From assembly GCA_963422675.2 (NCBI GenBank), contig CAXVYS010000029.1:124001-188000 (forward strand): a DNA stretch of 64,000 nucleotides. The letters run 5' to 3'. Positions 27,995 through 37,672 of this stretch are shown here, in pieces. Made by a program: the position numbers and the translations under genes. Below the pieces are notes generated by a model, which saw only the letters and a program-made list of their open reading frames with translations, ran no database searches and was not told where the DNA came from. The stretch is from UBA4416 sp963422675. Lineage in GTDB: Bacteria > Bacteroidota > Bacteroidia > B-17B0 > Aurantibacillaceae. The number at the start of each line of letters is the position of its first letter. The first letter of the stretch is position 1.

Positions 27995-29389
27995 TTAATT
28001 TTTAATAATTTCTTTAATGTCTTCAATTATTTTTTTTGCTAAGGCATCAGCAGTACTAATGTTTTCGCTTTCACTGTAAATCCGGATAATAGGTTCTGTA
28101 TTTGATTTACGTAAATGAACCCATTCTTTATCAAATTCAATTTTCACTCCGTCAACTGTGTTTATAGGCTGTTTGGCGTATTTTTCTTTCACGCTTACCA
28201 ACACTTTGTCAACATTAATTTCGGCGGTTAATTCAATTTTATTTTTTGAAATATGGTAATTCGGATACGATTTACGAAGCATGGAAGTGGTTTTGCCAAA
28301 TCTGGCCAGGTGTGTCAGGAAGATGGCTACACCAACTAAAGCATCTCTTCCATAATGAATTTCGGGTAAAATAACTCCTCCGTTTCCTTCTCCGCCAATA
28401 ATGGCTTTGGTTTCTTTCATCATGTTTACCACATTTACTTCGCCAACCGCAGAAGCCGAGTAGGTGCCACCCGCTTTTTCAGTAACGTCGCGCAAAGCAC
28501 GGGTAGATGATAAGTTAGATACCGTATTTCCCCCTTTATGGTAGTTTAAAACAGCATCGGCTACAGCAACCAGGGTGTATTCTTCTCCAAACATTTCTCC
28601 GTCTTCACACACCAGGGCTAAACGGTCAACATCAGGATCCACACTAATACCTACATGGGCTTTATTTTTTACGACCGCTACCGAAAGGTCCTGTAAATGT
28701 TCGGGTAAAGGCTCAGGGTTGTGAGCAAAATTACCGGTTGGCTCACAATGTATTTTATGAATGGTTTTCACACCCAAAGCTTCCAGTAAGGCCGGAATAA
28801 TAATGCCTCCGCTTGAATTAACGGCATCCACCACCACCGAAAACTGAGCAGCTTTTATGGCTTCCACATCTACGTATGGTAAATCAAGTACTTTTTGAAT
28901 ATGAATATCCGTAAGGTCGTTTCTTTCGGTATAAGTACCAAGTGTATTAACTTCACTGTAATTAAAATCTTCTTTTTCGGCAAGTTCAAGGATATATTTT
29001 CCTTCTTTATCGGAAATAAATTCCCCTTTATCGTTCAGTAGTTTTAAAGCATTCCACTGTTTGGGGTTATGGCTTGCGGTTAAAATAATTCCACCCTGTG
29101 CATTTAGTTCAGTAACAGCAACTTCTACTGTTGGGGTAGTGCTTAAGCCAAGATCAACCACATCAATACCTAAACCGGTTAAGGTTCCGCAGACAATGGA
29201 GTTAACCATTTGACCTGATAAACGGGCATCGCGACCAATCACGATGGTGGCTTTTTTACCTGAATGCTGTTCGATGATCCAGCTTCCATAGGCTGAAGCA
29301 AATTTAACAATATCTAAGGGGCTTAAACCATCTCCCGGTCTGCCACCAATAGTTCCTCTTATTCCTGAAATACTCTTTATTAAAGTCAC
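27995..29389 (-). CDS. glmM: Phosphoglucosamine mutase / phosphohexomutase family
   Basis: The 464-aa alpha-D-phosphohexomutase has the active serine in LTASHNPKQW (Ser106), metal-binding DPDVDRL, sugar loop GEGNGGVI and phosphate loop RKSNTEPIIRIY. It interconverts glucosamine-6-P and glucosamine-1-P in cell-wall precursor synthesis if it is GlmM; phosphomannomutase/phosphoglucomutase is the alternative. DPDVDRL with NGGVI is the Bacteroidota GlmM-like form. It is divergent from the TPR gene at 29542. Confidence 0.85.
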   Translation of the reverse strand: MTLIKSISGIRGTIGGRPGDGLSPLDIVKFASAYGSWIIEQHSGKKATIVIGRDARLSGQMVNSIVCGTLTGLGIDVVDLGLSTTPTVEVAVTELNAQGGIILTASHNPKQWNALKLLNDKGEFISDKEGKYILELAEKEDFNYSEVNTLGTYTERNDLTDIHIQKVLDLPYVDVEAIKAAQFSVVVDAVNSSGGIIIPALLEALGVKTIHKIHCEPTGNFAHNPEPLPEHLQDLSVAVVKNKAHVGISVDPDVDRLALVCEDGEMFGEEYTLVAVADAVLNYHKGGNTVSNLSSTRALRDVTEKAGGTYSASAVGEVNVVNMMKETKAIIGGEGNGGVILPEIHYGRDALVGVAIFLTHLARFGKTTSMLRKSYPNYHISKNKIELTAEINVDKVLVSVKEKYAKQPINTVDGVKIEFDKEWVHLRKSNTEPIIRIYSESENISTADALAKKIIEDIKEIIKN

Positions 29390-29411
29390 GTGTAATTATA
29401 GTTTAATCTCA

Positions 29412-29419
29412 CAAATATA
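29412..29419 (-). promoter_or_regulatory. -7 promoter element of glmM
   Basis: Read on the minus strand this is TATATTTG, a full match to the -7 consensus, 22 nt before the ATG of glmM. No matching -33 TTTG is seen at 19 nt. Confidence 0.5.
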
Positions 29420-29507
29420 CCATAAGCCATTACACTTCCGAGAACTTTTTTTCTACAATATAACACTATTATTGTTAAAAAAAATGCTGAAAATTCCATT
29501 TTAACCT

Positions 29508-29515
29508 TAAATTTG
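29508..29515 (+). promoter_or_regulatory. -7 promoter element of TPR gene 29542
   Basis: TAAATTTG matches TAnnTTTG 26 nt before the ATG at 29542. The -33 region lacks a clear TTTG, so the call rests on the -7 box and position. Confidence 0.45.
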
Positions 29516-29541
29516 TAGATATTAAGATTAAGAATTTTTGT

Positions 29542-30957
29542 ATGAGTGAATTCGACGGAGAAGGCTTAAGTAATCAGGATTTTGAAAAAAGTTTAAAACG
29601 GTTTGAGGAAATGATTTCTAACGGCACGCATGAGTTTTTTGATGCAGACGAGCTGGAAGAAATTATTGATTATTATATGCAGTGGTTTAACCTGGAGTTG
29701 GCAAAAAAGGCTCTTGATTTTGCTATGGAACATTACCCGTATTCAAGTGCCCTTAAAATTAAACTTGCACAATATTTATCGTCTCAACATAACACCCGCG
29801 ATGCCTTAACCTTATTAAACGAAGTTGAATTGGTGGAGATTAATAACAGTGAGCTTTACATGACCCGCGGTTATATTTACAGCCAGATAGGATTAAGTGA
29901 ACAGGCGATTGAAAATTATAAAAAAGCGCTTCCTCTCTCTCAATACAAAGATGAAGTGTATGTAGCTATTGGAATTGAATTTTTAAATGATGATAAGGCG
30001 GAAGATGCTCTGTTTTATTTGAAAAAAGCCATTAAAATAAATTCCGAAAATGATGTGGCCTTAAATGAATTGTCTCTCTGCTTTGAAATGACAGGTAAGA
30101 GCGAGGAAGCTATTTCTTTTTACGAAAACTATATTGAAGAAAAACCTTACAACCATTTTGCCTGGTTTAATTTAGGAATTAGTTATAACCGCTTGGGCTT
30201 ATACGAAAAAGCGATTGATGCCTATGATTATGCCATTGCGATTAAAGATAATTTTTCGTCGGCCTATTTTAATAAAGCCAATTCTTTGGCGCAATTAGAC
30301 AGGTATGGCGATGCCATTGAAGTTTACAGGGAAACCTTTAAACATGAAGAACCGGATGCCAGCACTTACTATTACATTGGAGAGTGCTACGAAAATTTAA
30401 CGCAGTACGAAGAAGCTTTGGTTAATTATAACAGGGCTATAAAGCTGGATGCGGCGCATGCAGATGCCTGGTTAGGGGTAGGGATTGTATTGGATTACCA
30501 AAACCGTATTACGGAAAGTATTCACTACATCAAAAAGGCGATAGAGATAAACCCGAACGTTGCTGAGTATTGGTATGTGTTTGGAGAAGTGCAACACAAA
30601 CTTGGATTTTTAGAAGAAGCGGCATCGGCCTATCAACGTGTTATTGAGTTAGGTTATAACGAATTTGATATTTACATCGATTACGCAAAGTTGCTTTATG
30701 ATGGTGGCTATTATAAAGATTGCGAAAAGATATTAGCAGAAGGAATTCAAAAATTTCCTGAATCACCTGAATTATTTTACAGAATGAGCGGCTTACAAAT
30801 GGAGTTGGGAAAAAAACAGGAAGGGTTGGTGTTTTTAGAAAACGCTTTAGAAATGAATTACGATAAACATACCGAATTATTAGAATACCTGCCCATATTA
30901 GAGCAGGATTTAACGGTAATGCAGTTGATACACTCTTTTAAAAACAAGCCTTTGTAA
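29542..30957 (+). CDS. Cytosolic TPR-repeat protein
   Basis: The 471-aa protein has about 11 TPR motifs (for example AWFNLGISYNRLGLYEKAI and YYYIGECYENLTQYEEALV) from about residue 50 to 440. There is no signal peptide and the N-terminus is acidic (MSEFDGEGLSNQDF). No catalytic domain is seen. The TPR array is a protein-binding scaffold. The ComA-like gene follows after 68 nt, but a functional link is unclear. Confidence 0.85.
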   Translation: MSEFDGEGLSNQDFEKSLKRFEEMISNGTHEFFDADELEEIIDYYMQWFNLELAKKALDFAMEHYPYSSALKIKLAQYLSSQHNTRDALTLLNEVELVEINNSELYMTRGYIYSQIGLSEQAIENYKKALPLSQYKDEVYVAIGIEFLNDDKAEDALFYLKKAIKINSENDVALNELSLCFEMTGKSEEAISFYENYIEEKPYNHFAWFNLGISYNRLGLYEKAIDAYDYAIAIKDNFSSAYFNKANSLAQLDRYGDAIEVYRETFKHEEPDASTYYYIGECYENLTQYEEALVNYNRAIKLDAAHADAWLGVGIVLDYQNRITESIHYIKKAIEINPNVAEYWYVFGEVQHKLGFLEEAASAYQRVIELGYNEFDIYIDYAKLLYDGGYYKDCEKILAEGIQKFPESPELFYRMSGLQMELGKKQEGLVFLENALEMNYDKHTELLEYLPILEQDLTVMQLIHSFKNKPL

Positions 30958-31025
30958 TTTAGGAATCAGCACAAAGCTTCTCACTTATTACAATGAAGTA
31001 CTATATAAATTAATAAATTAAAACT

Positions 31026-31817
31026 ATGCCAAATTACAATGTAACTTTATCACACTTACCTGAACGTACAGAAAGACCTCGTGAAAGCGGGTTAACGATG
31101 GTAATGGATAAAGGAATAAGTTTAAAACATGCCGAAGATTTTGTAGAAAGCTATGCAGATTATGTTGACTTTGTTAAGTTGGGTTTTGGAACATCGGTTG
31201 TTTCTAAACATGTAAAAGAAAAAATTAAGATTTACCAAAAAGCGGGAATTAAAACCTATTTGGGAGGAACATTATTTGAAGCATTTGTGGCCCGTGGTAA
31301 GTTTGACGAATATCAAAAATTTATTGATGCTTACGGTTTGGATACGGCAGAGGTTTCTGACGGAAGTATTAATATGGACCACGACAGTAAATGTAAATAC
31401 ATTAGTACTTTGGCAAAAAACTTTACGGTTTTATCGGAAGTAGGGTCAAAGGAAGAAGGCATCATTATTCACCCTGCCAAATGGGTAAGTATGATGAAAG
31501 CGGAGTTGGAAGCAGGATCCTTTAAAGTGATTGCTGAAGCAAGAGAAAGTGGAACAGTGGGTATTTTTCACAAAAATGGAAGTGCACATTCGATGCTGAT
31601 TACACGAATTACCAATAAAATAAAGCCAACAGACATTATTTGGGAAACGCCTCAAAAAGCGCAGCAGGTATATTTTATTAATTTATTTGGTGCTAATGTA
31701 AACGTGGGTAATATCAGCGTGGACGATGTGATTCCTTTAGAAACATTAAGAGTAGGATTAAGAGGCGATACGTTTTTTAATTATTTACCGGAGGAAACAA
31801 AAGATAAACTGTTTTAA
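31026..31817 (+). CDS. comA: Phosphosulfolactate synthase (ComA family)
   Basis: The 263-aa protein has the ComA/phosphosulfolactate synthase pattern: RPRESGLTMVMDKG near the start, DFVKLGFGTSVV, GGTLFEAFV, EVSDGSINM, SEVGSKEEG and VGLRGDTF near the end. The enzyme adds sulfite to phosphoenolpyruvate to form (R)-phosphosulfolactate. In methanogens this opens coenzyme M synthesis. In bacteria the product presumably feeds other sulfonates. No comB, comC or sulfonolipid genes are visible nearby. Length and motifs match the family. Confidence 0.88.
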   Translation: MPNYNVTLSHLPERTERPRESGLTMVMDKGISLKHAEDFVESYADYVDFVKLGFGTSVVSKHVKEKIKIYQKAGIKTYLGGTLFEAFVARGKFDEYQKFIDAYGLDTAEVSDGSINMDHDSKCKYISTLAKNFTVLSEVGSKEEGIIIHPAKWVSMMKAELEAGSFKVIAEARESGTVGIFHKNGSAHSMLITRITNKIKPTDIIWETPQKAQQVYFINLFGANVNVGNISVDDVIPLETLRVGLRGDTFFNYLPEETKDKLF

Positions 31818-31925
31818 AATTCAAATAACAAACCATTACCAATATACAAATCCAGGATTACAAGCCTATAACACATACATTACGTTAGTATGCTATTTGT
31901 AATCAATACTTAAAGAATAGAACCT

Positions 31926-32228
31926 ATGAAAGAAATTACACCAAAAGAATTAAAACAATTAATGGACGAGAATAAAAATTTTCAATTAATTGATGTACGT
32001 GAACCTTACGAGTACGATGAAGTAAATATAAACGGTGAGCTGATCCCAATGGGAGAGGTGATGGATAACATCGATAAAATTTCTAAAGATAAGCAGGTTG
32101 TAGTTCATTGCAGAAGCGGAAAAAGAAGTGCTACCGTTATTGGGGCATTAGAAAACCAGCATGGATTTACAAATTTGTACAATTTAAAAGGCGGTATCTT
32201 AGCATATATCGACGAGGTAGGATTGTAA
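31926..32228 (+). CDS. Rhodanese-like domain protein
   Basis: The 100-aa single-domain rhodanese has FQLIDVREPYEYD and the active-site loop VVHCRSGKRSATV with Cys. It carries persulfide sulfur or acts as a sulfurtransferase. It lies 108 nt after the ComA-like gene, both being sulfur-related. No signal peptide is seen, so it is cytosolic. Confidence 0.92.
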   Translation: MKEITPKELKQLMDENKNFQLIDVREPYEYDEVNINGELIPMGEVMDNIDKISKDKQVVVHCRSGKRSATVIGALENQHGFTNLYNLKGGILAYIDEVGL

Positions 32229-32306
32229 TAGTATTTATATAAGGTTTCCGGTTTCATGTTGGTGAGCAACAGCCGGAAACTTTTAACTTATAACAAGACA
32301 TAGAAC

Positions 32307-32948
32307 ATGATAGAACTTTTTAAACACATTTTACATTTAGACTTCGATTGGTTATTTGCAAATTTTGGAACAACCATTTATGTGGTGTTGTTTTTAGTAA
32401 TTTTTATTGAAACGGGTTTAGTGGCGATGCCCTTTTTACCGGGCGATTCTTTATTATTTACGGCGGGCATCTTTGCAAGAACAGGACACTTGAATATGTC
32501 TTACCTGCTCATTCTTTTATTTATTGCTGCTGTATTAGGGGATAACTGTAATTATTGGATTGGAAGAAAAGTAGGAATCAGGATCTTTGATATCAAATTC
32601 AAGGGTAGGGTATTAGTGAAAAAAGAATACCTTGATAAGACCCATGAGTTTTTTGAAAAGTATGGAACCAAAGCCATTATTATGGCCCGTTTTGTACCAT
32701 TTATAAGAACCTTTGCTCCTTTCGCCGCCGGTATTGGCGAAATGAATTACCGAAAATTTTTCAGCTTTGATATATTAGGCGGTGCTTTGTGGATAGGTAG
32801 TTTAACTACAGCAGGTTATTTACTTGGGCAGGTAGAATTTATCAGAAAACACATTGACCTGGTATGCCTTGGTATTATTGCCATCTCTGTGCTTCCAGTA
32901 TTGATTACCATAGCGAGAAATAAATTTTCTAAGAATACAGTAGCTTAA
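32307..32948 (+). CDS. DedA family membrane protein
   Basis: The 213-aa protein has the DedA/VTT features: an N-terminal amphipathic helix, FLPGDSLLFTAGIFA, the re-entrant motif region GDNCNYWIGRKVG and FVPFIRTFAPFAAGIG with conserved Arg and Pro. About five hydrophobic segments are present. DedA proteins are implicated in phospholipid or undecaprenyl-phosphate flipping. A terminator follows. Confidence 0.92.
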   Translation: MIELFKHILHLDFDWLFANFGTTIYVVLFLVIFIETGLVAMPFLPGDSLLFTAGIFARTGHLNMSYLLILLFIAAVLGDNCNYWIGRKVGIRIFDIKFKGRVLVKKEYLDKTHEFFEKYGTKAIIMARFVPFIRTFAPFAAGIGEMNYRKFFSFDILGGALWIGSLTTAGYLLGQVEFIRKHIDLVCLGIIAISVLPVLITIARNKFSKNTVA

Positions 32949-32983
32949 TCTGCTTCGATATTAAACTTTTTGATATTATAAAC

Positions 32984-33014
32984 CCATCATTTTCTATAAT
33001 GATGGTTTTTTTTT
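32984..33014 (+). terminator. Rho-independent terminator after dedA
   Basis: CCATCATT (32984-32991) and AATGATGG (32998-33005) form an 8-bp stem with a TTCTAT loop. A run of nine T (33006-33014) follows. It lies 36 nt after the dedA-like stop. Confidence 0.9.
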
Positions 33015-33081
33015 ATTGAATAAGCGTTTATTTCACTATAGGAGATGATTCGTTAACCGGATCTTTTTAAGATATCTTTTA

Positions 33082-33089
33082 TACATTTG
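33082..33089 (+). promoter_or_regulatory. -7 box directly before the histidine kinase start
   Basis: TACATTTG matches TAnnTTTG and ends only 5 nt before the ATG at 33095. If used, transcription would start at or next to the start codon. No -33 TTTG is present at 19 nt. Confidence 0.4.
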
Positions 33090-33094
33090 TTCAA

Positions 33095-36022
33095 ATGCCT
33101 AAACGTATAGCAAATATCTACCTCTTATGCTTGATCTTCATCGGTTTTCTTGCGTACCCACAGAAGCTGAAATTTGACAGGTACACAACCAAACATGGGC
33201 TGCTCTCTGATGAGGTTTACAATTTACATCAGGATAAGAAAGGATATATCTGGTTGTTTACCAGCTATGGAGCCATGAAATATAATGGTAAAGAGTTTAT
33301 TTCCGTGCTTAAAAATTTACCATTTAGTGAGTCTATCATTTATTGTATCTATGAAAACGAGCAGGGAAGAAAATGGGTAGCAAATTCTAATAAGAAGATT
33401 TTTGAGATAGTGAATGATAGTGCTTTTATTGTGGAGGGTACACAGGTAAAATCTGAAGAGCTAAGCAAAAATGTGCGGGAAATACATCAATTATATGTTG
33501 ATGATAGCTTAAATATATATGCACAAACACCGTTCACGGTTACAAAATTCATAAAGAATAAAAACTACCAGGCTGTTGATATGACTGTACGGGCGGAAGA
33601 TTCCTGTACGAATGAGATCCTGAAATTTAATAAGGTATGCTTAAATGTGTTGGATATAAAACTTTTTAAACATTCAAATAATCCAAAAAAATTTTATTTG
33701 AAATTTTTGGATCAAACTGATTCAAAGAAAAATTTTGAAGTGAAATGCCAGGGAGTGCATGGTATTCGGTATTTTAAAGTATTTGGTGAGGAAACCTATT
33801 TTAGTTTCTCTGATAAAATAATTAAAGTAAATAAAGATCATTCTATCAAAGAGATATTTATAAATGAAGAGATATTACATTTCACTAAAGATAAAAATAA
33901 CCATTTATGGGTAGCATGCCTTGGAACCGGTTTGTATGAGGTCGATGAACATGATTCGATTATAAACCACTATTTAGACGGAAAAACAATTAATGATGTT
34001 CTCGTTGATTCTAATAATGGATTGTGGTTGTCAACCGATGGACTTGGAATATACCATTGCATTAATTTAAATGAATTGTATTATGATGATTCTCATCCTC
34101 TGGGTAAATCTGTTAATTTTATTAAGATGATCAACAGCAAAATATTTGTTGGCACAATAGATTATAATTTGCACACATTTGATCATGGTAATGTAATTAA
34201 AATTGCAAGACGGGATTATAGTTTAAATGATGAGCCGTCTGATATCGTAATGTTTAATTCAGTTTATCTTATTGCTTATCGCTTGCATATTGAGGAGTTG
34301 GAAAAATCACTGAAGTTATCTTCGGTGAAGTTGCCTACTTCAAAACCGATTTTCAGATCATATGAGATTATTCAATATGGTGTGGATTCACTAGCATTTA
34401 TGGGACGAGGTTATATAGGAATACTGACTAACGCTTTTTGGAATATGCATAACAAATTCGAGTTAAAAAATTTCGCACTGAACCATAAAACATTTTATGG
34501 CGAAAAGCGCAACTCCGATTTACTTGTAGCTACAGACAAAGGAGTGTTTTGGTTTAAAAATGATTCCTTAGCACGGCCCCACTATTTGAAGAAAACAGAA
34601 AACAGTATTGTGACGAAAATCAGAATAGATCCTCAGCATAATTATTGGTTTTGCACAAGAGGTAATGGATTATTCAAACTTAATAGTAATAATGAGTTGA
34701 TTCATTATACGATTTCTAATGGCTTACCAAGTAATATTATTAACGATATTTATTTTGAAAACAAGACTGTTTTTTTATTGTCTACCAACAAAGGGTTGTA
34801 TTATCATAACAGCCTTAATTTTGATTTCAAATATTTGTATAAAGTATTTGATGGAGAAGTTAGAACAGCTTTATCTTTCAATAATAATATGTATGTAGGA
34901 ACAAAGAATGGCCTGGTTATTCTGAATTCTAATATAATGAAAGAAACAAATTTGTATTTTAATCTGAATGCACTATTTGTTAATTCAAAGCCGGCAAATG
35001 AAAGTATACTTAATACATTAAGCTACAAAGAGAATACATTGGAATTTAAATTTGATATCATATCATATGAAGATAAAACGTATCCAATTAAGTATAAATT
35101 AGAGGGGCCAACATTAGATAGCGGAATCATTTTTTCGAATAAACTTAGTTTTAAAAAATTAACTCCCGGAGTTTATACTTTAACCGCCTCTCTTTTAGCA
35201 AAAAAAAATGTCAGATATTCTGTATTTACTGAAAAGTTTACCATAATCCCCGCTTTTTGGCAAACCTCATGGTTTATTGTTTTATGCGGTTTTTTCCTGG
35301 TATTAATAAGTGCTTATGTTATAAGGGTACTTTTCAGGTATTACAAAAACAAAGAATTGAAGAAAAATGAAGCGGATAAAATTTTGGCCGAATATCGGTT
35401 AATTGCCTTGAAAGCTCAGATTAATCCACACTTTATGTCTAATTGTATTGCCGCTATTCAACATTTAATTATAAACAAAAAAGTGGATAAAGCGAATGAA
35501 TACCTGGCGAAATTCAGTTTTTTAGTTAGGCAGGTTTTAAATTTTTCCACTAAGTCTTTTGTGTCTTTAAAAGAAGAGATTGAGATCATTAATTTATATA
35601 TGGAGTTGGAACATCTCAGGTTTGATCAGATTACATTTAATTTGACCATAGATCCGACGATAAATATTGATTCTGTTCTTATTCCTCCCTTGTTATTACA
35701 ACCTATTATTGAAAATGCTATTTGGCATGGCTTGCTGCCGCTTGGAATTGAGCGAACAGCGATTTTGAAAGTGAGTATCCATAGTGAAAATAATCTACTG
35801 AAAATTATTGTAGAAGATAATGGGGTAGGTAGGAAAGCGGCAGATGCTAAAATAAGTAATTTAAAAGAGTCGAAGGGAATTGCTATTACCAGACAACGTA
35901 TAGAAAATTTAAAGTACATCTATAACTTTAATACATCTGATATTGTATATGAAGATCTTGTGAATGAGCAAAATGAACCATTAGGAACGCGTGTGATCAT
36001 ATTTTTACCAAACAATCTATAA
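33095..36022 (+). CDS. Sensor histidine kinase with Reg_prop beta-propeller (LytS type)
   Basis: The 975-aa protein has a signal peptide (IANIYLLCLIFIGFLAYPQ). Two-component Reg_prop repeats form a periplasmic propeller (GLLSDEVYNLHQDKKGYIW, WLSTDGLGIY, WFCTRGNGLFKL), followed by a Y_Y_Y-like domain (YPIKYKLEG at about 665). A TM helix lies at about 725-750 (SWFIVLCGFFLVLISAYVI), and the cytosolic LytS-type His_kinase domain has QINPHFMSNCIAAIQHLI (His779). The ATPase region has LLLQPIIENAIWHGL and VEDNGVGR. It phosphorylates the LytTR regulator encoded 8 nt downstream in response to an extracellular ligand that cannot be deduced. Confidence 0.93.
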   Translation: MPKRIANIYLLCLIFIGFLAYPQKLKFDRYTTKHGLLSDEVYNLHQDKKGYIWLFTSYGAMKYNGKEFISVLKNLPFSESIIYCIYENEQGRKWVANSNKKIFEIVNDSAFIVEGTQVKSEELSKNVREIHQLYVDDSLNIYAQTPFTVTKFIKNKNYQAVDMTVRAEDSCTNEILKFNKVCLNVLDIKLFKHSNNPKKFYLKFLDQTDSKKNFEVKCQGVHGIRYFKVFGEETYFSFSDKIIKVNKDHSIKEIFINEEILHFTKDKNNHLWVACLGTGLYEVDEHDSIINHYLDGKTINDVLVDSNNGLWLSTDGLGIYHCINLNELYYDDSHPLGKSVNFIKMINSKIFVGTIDYNLHTFDHGNVIKIARRDYSLNDEPSDIVMFNSVYLIAYRLHIEELEKSLKLSSVKLPTSKPIFRSYEIIQYGVDSLAFMGRGYIGILTNAFWNMHNKFELKNFALNHKTFYGEKRNSDLLVATDKGVFWFKNDSLARPHYLKKTENSIVTKIRIDPQHNYWFCTRGNGLFKLNSNNELIHYTISNGLPSNIINDIYFENKTVFLLSTNKGLYYHNSLNFDFKYLYKVFDGEVRTALSFNNNMYVGTKNGLVILNSNIMKETNLYFNLNALFVNSKPANESILNTLSYKENTLEFKFDIISYEDKTYPIKYKLEGPTLDSGIIFSNKLSFKKLTPGVYTLTASLLAKKNVRYSVFTEKFTIIPAFWQTSWFIVLCGFFLVLISAYVIRVLFRYYKNKELKKNEADKILAEYRLIALKAQINPHFMSNCIAAIQHLIINKKVDKANEYLAKFSFLVRQVLNFSTKSFVSLKEEIEIINLYMELEHLRFDQITFNLTIDPTINIDSVLIPPLLLQPIIENAIWHGLLPLGIERTAILKVSIHSENNLLKIIVEDNGVGRKAADAKISNLKESKGIAITRQRIENLKYIYNFNTSDIVYEDLVNEQNEPLGTRVIIFLPNNL

Positions 36023-36030
36023 GGGAACTA

Positions 36031-36792
36031 ATGAACAAAATAAACGCTATTATTATTGACGATGAGTTTTTTAACAGAGAGCTGATCCGCGATTTTGTTT
36101 TAAAATTGAATCCATCCTATAATATTATTGGGGAGACTGACAATATAACAGAAGGCTATGAATTAATTATTCAATTTAAGCCTGATCTTGTTTTTTTGGA
36201 TGTAAAGATGCCGGGAGGCAGTGGTTTTGACCTTCTGTCAAAGTTTGACTCCCATAGTTTTGAAGTAGTATTTGTAACCGGTTTTGACGAATATGCTATT
36301 AAAGCCTTCGAATTTAATGCCCTGGATTATGTACTTAAGCCCATTGATCAGAGCAAATTCAGAAAAACCTTGGATAATGTAAAAGCTCGTTTTGATAATA
36401 AATTATCTAATATAACAAGCTTGAATAATATTATTAAATCCTATGATAAGAGTGACTCCTATATCACTAAAATTCCTGTTCATCATAAAGACGAGGTTAT
36501 TTTATTGGATGTGGATCAATTAATGTATATTCAATCGATTGATGGCTATACAACGTTTTTCACTATAAACTCTGAAAAATACGTAAGCTCAAGGAAACTC
36601 TCTGATTTTGAGTTTATTATTAATAATTTCCCTAATTTTGCGAGGATTAATAAAGGTGTTTACGTAAATCTGAAATGCATAAAAAGTTATTCAAAAGGAG
36701 ATCCCTGTTTAATTAAGTTGATGAACCATGTTTCTTTTGAAGTTTCAAGACGAAAGAAAACAGAGATATTAGCTTTGTTAGACAGAAAATAG
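36031..36792 (+). CDS. LytTR-type response regulator
   Basis: The 253-aa protein has a REC domain (IIIDDEFFNRELI; phospho-acceptor Asp57 in LVFLDVKMPGG; VTGFDEYAIKAF; YVLKPID) at 1-120. A LytTR DNA-binding domain follows at about 150-250 (IPVHHKDEVILLDVDQLMYI, FARINKGVYVNL). It is the cognate partner of the kinase gene 8 nt upstream. Targets are unknown; the surface polysaccharide genes that follow are one candidate by position only. Confidence 0.94.
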   Translation: MNKINAIIIDDEFFNRELIRDFVLKLNPSYNIIGETDNITEGYELIIQFKPDLVFLDVKMPGGSGFDLLSKFDSHSFEVVFVTGFDEYAIKAFEFNALDYVLKPIDQSKFRKTLDNVKARFDNKLSNITSLNNIIKSYDKSDSYITKIPVHHKDEVILLDVDQLMYIQSIDGYTTFFTINSEKYVSSRKLSDFEFIINNFPNFARINKGVYVNLKCIKSYSKGDPCLIKLMNHVSFEVSRRKKTEILALLDRK

Positions 36793-36969
36793 GGAAAGAA
36801 ATACCTGTTTCAGGCAAATAGGCCATTCATAGAGTTTAATTGGATATAATTTTTAAATTTACGGTTCTTTATTAATTACGATAAAATACACAAGCTTAAA
36901 TAATTACAATGTATTTCTATGGATTTTTCTTAAATCGAAATACAATAACAAATTTGAAACATTACAGAT

Positions 36970-37668
36970 ATGGCTACTAAAGAACAGGTTAAAGAATATT
37001 ACGATACGTTTAAGGAACACCAAAAGAAAATCGGAATAAATATCAGGCATCGTACCATTTTTAAAAATTTAAAAAATGCAGGATTAAAACCGAATTCAAA
37101 CGTGTTGGAAATTGGCTGTGGTATTGGTACAGTTAGCCATTTGATTTTGAAGTATATTACCAATGGTAGTTTTGTAGGTCTGGATATCAGCTCCGAGAGT
37201 ATTAAGGTTGCCCAACAGTTTAATGCGTTTCATAAAAAAGCGGAGTTTATGGCAAATGATATGAGTAATTTTACTCATGCTACAAAATTTGATTTTGTTG
37301 TTTTTCCTGATGTATTAGAGCATATTCCCGTAGAACAGCACGCAAATATTTTCAAAACAATTTCGCAATTAACTTCTCCAAATGCAGTGGTATTAATTAA
37401 TATTCCTGAACCTAATTATTTAAACTGGATGAGAGAACATGAGCCTGAAAACCTACAAATCATTGATCAGTCTTTATCCATGCAGGAACTTTTAAACAAT
37501 AGTTACCCATACGGTTTTAAACTGGATTCGATGGCTCCTTATTCCCTTCACTTTAATGTGAACGATTACCTGAGCATTATTCTCAAAAAGAATATGGTTG
37601 TAGAAAAGGTTATTTTAAAGAATAAAGCAACCAGGGCTATAGAAAACACTATCAGTAAAATCAGATGA
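36970..37668 (+). CDS. Class I SAM-dependent methyltransferase
   Basis: The 232-aa protein has motif I VLEIGCGIGTVSHLI, an acidic strand (FVGLDIS), and FDFVVFPDVLEHIPV as motif II/post-II. The fold resembles Methyltransf_11/23 proteins that modify sugars in polysaccharide clusters. The glycosyltransferase gene begins 4 nt after its stop, which supports a role in glycan synthesis. The acceptor is unknown. Confidence 0.85.
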   Translation: MATKEQVKEYYDTFKEHQKKIGINIRHRTIFKNLKNAGLKPNSNVLEIGCGIGTVSHLILKYITNGSFVGLDISSESIKVAQQFNAFHKKAEFMANDMSNFTHATKFDFVVFPDVLEHIPVEQHANIFKTISQLTSPNAVVLINIPEPNYLNWMREHEPENLQIIDQSLSMQELLNNSYPYGFKLDSMAPYSLHFNVNDYLSIILKKNMVVEKVILKNKATRAIENTISKIR

Positions 37669-37672
37669 TCTA

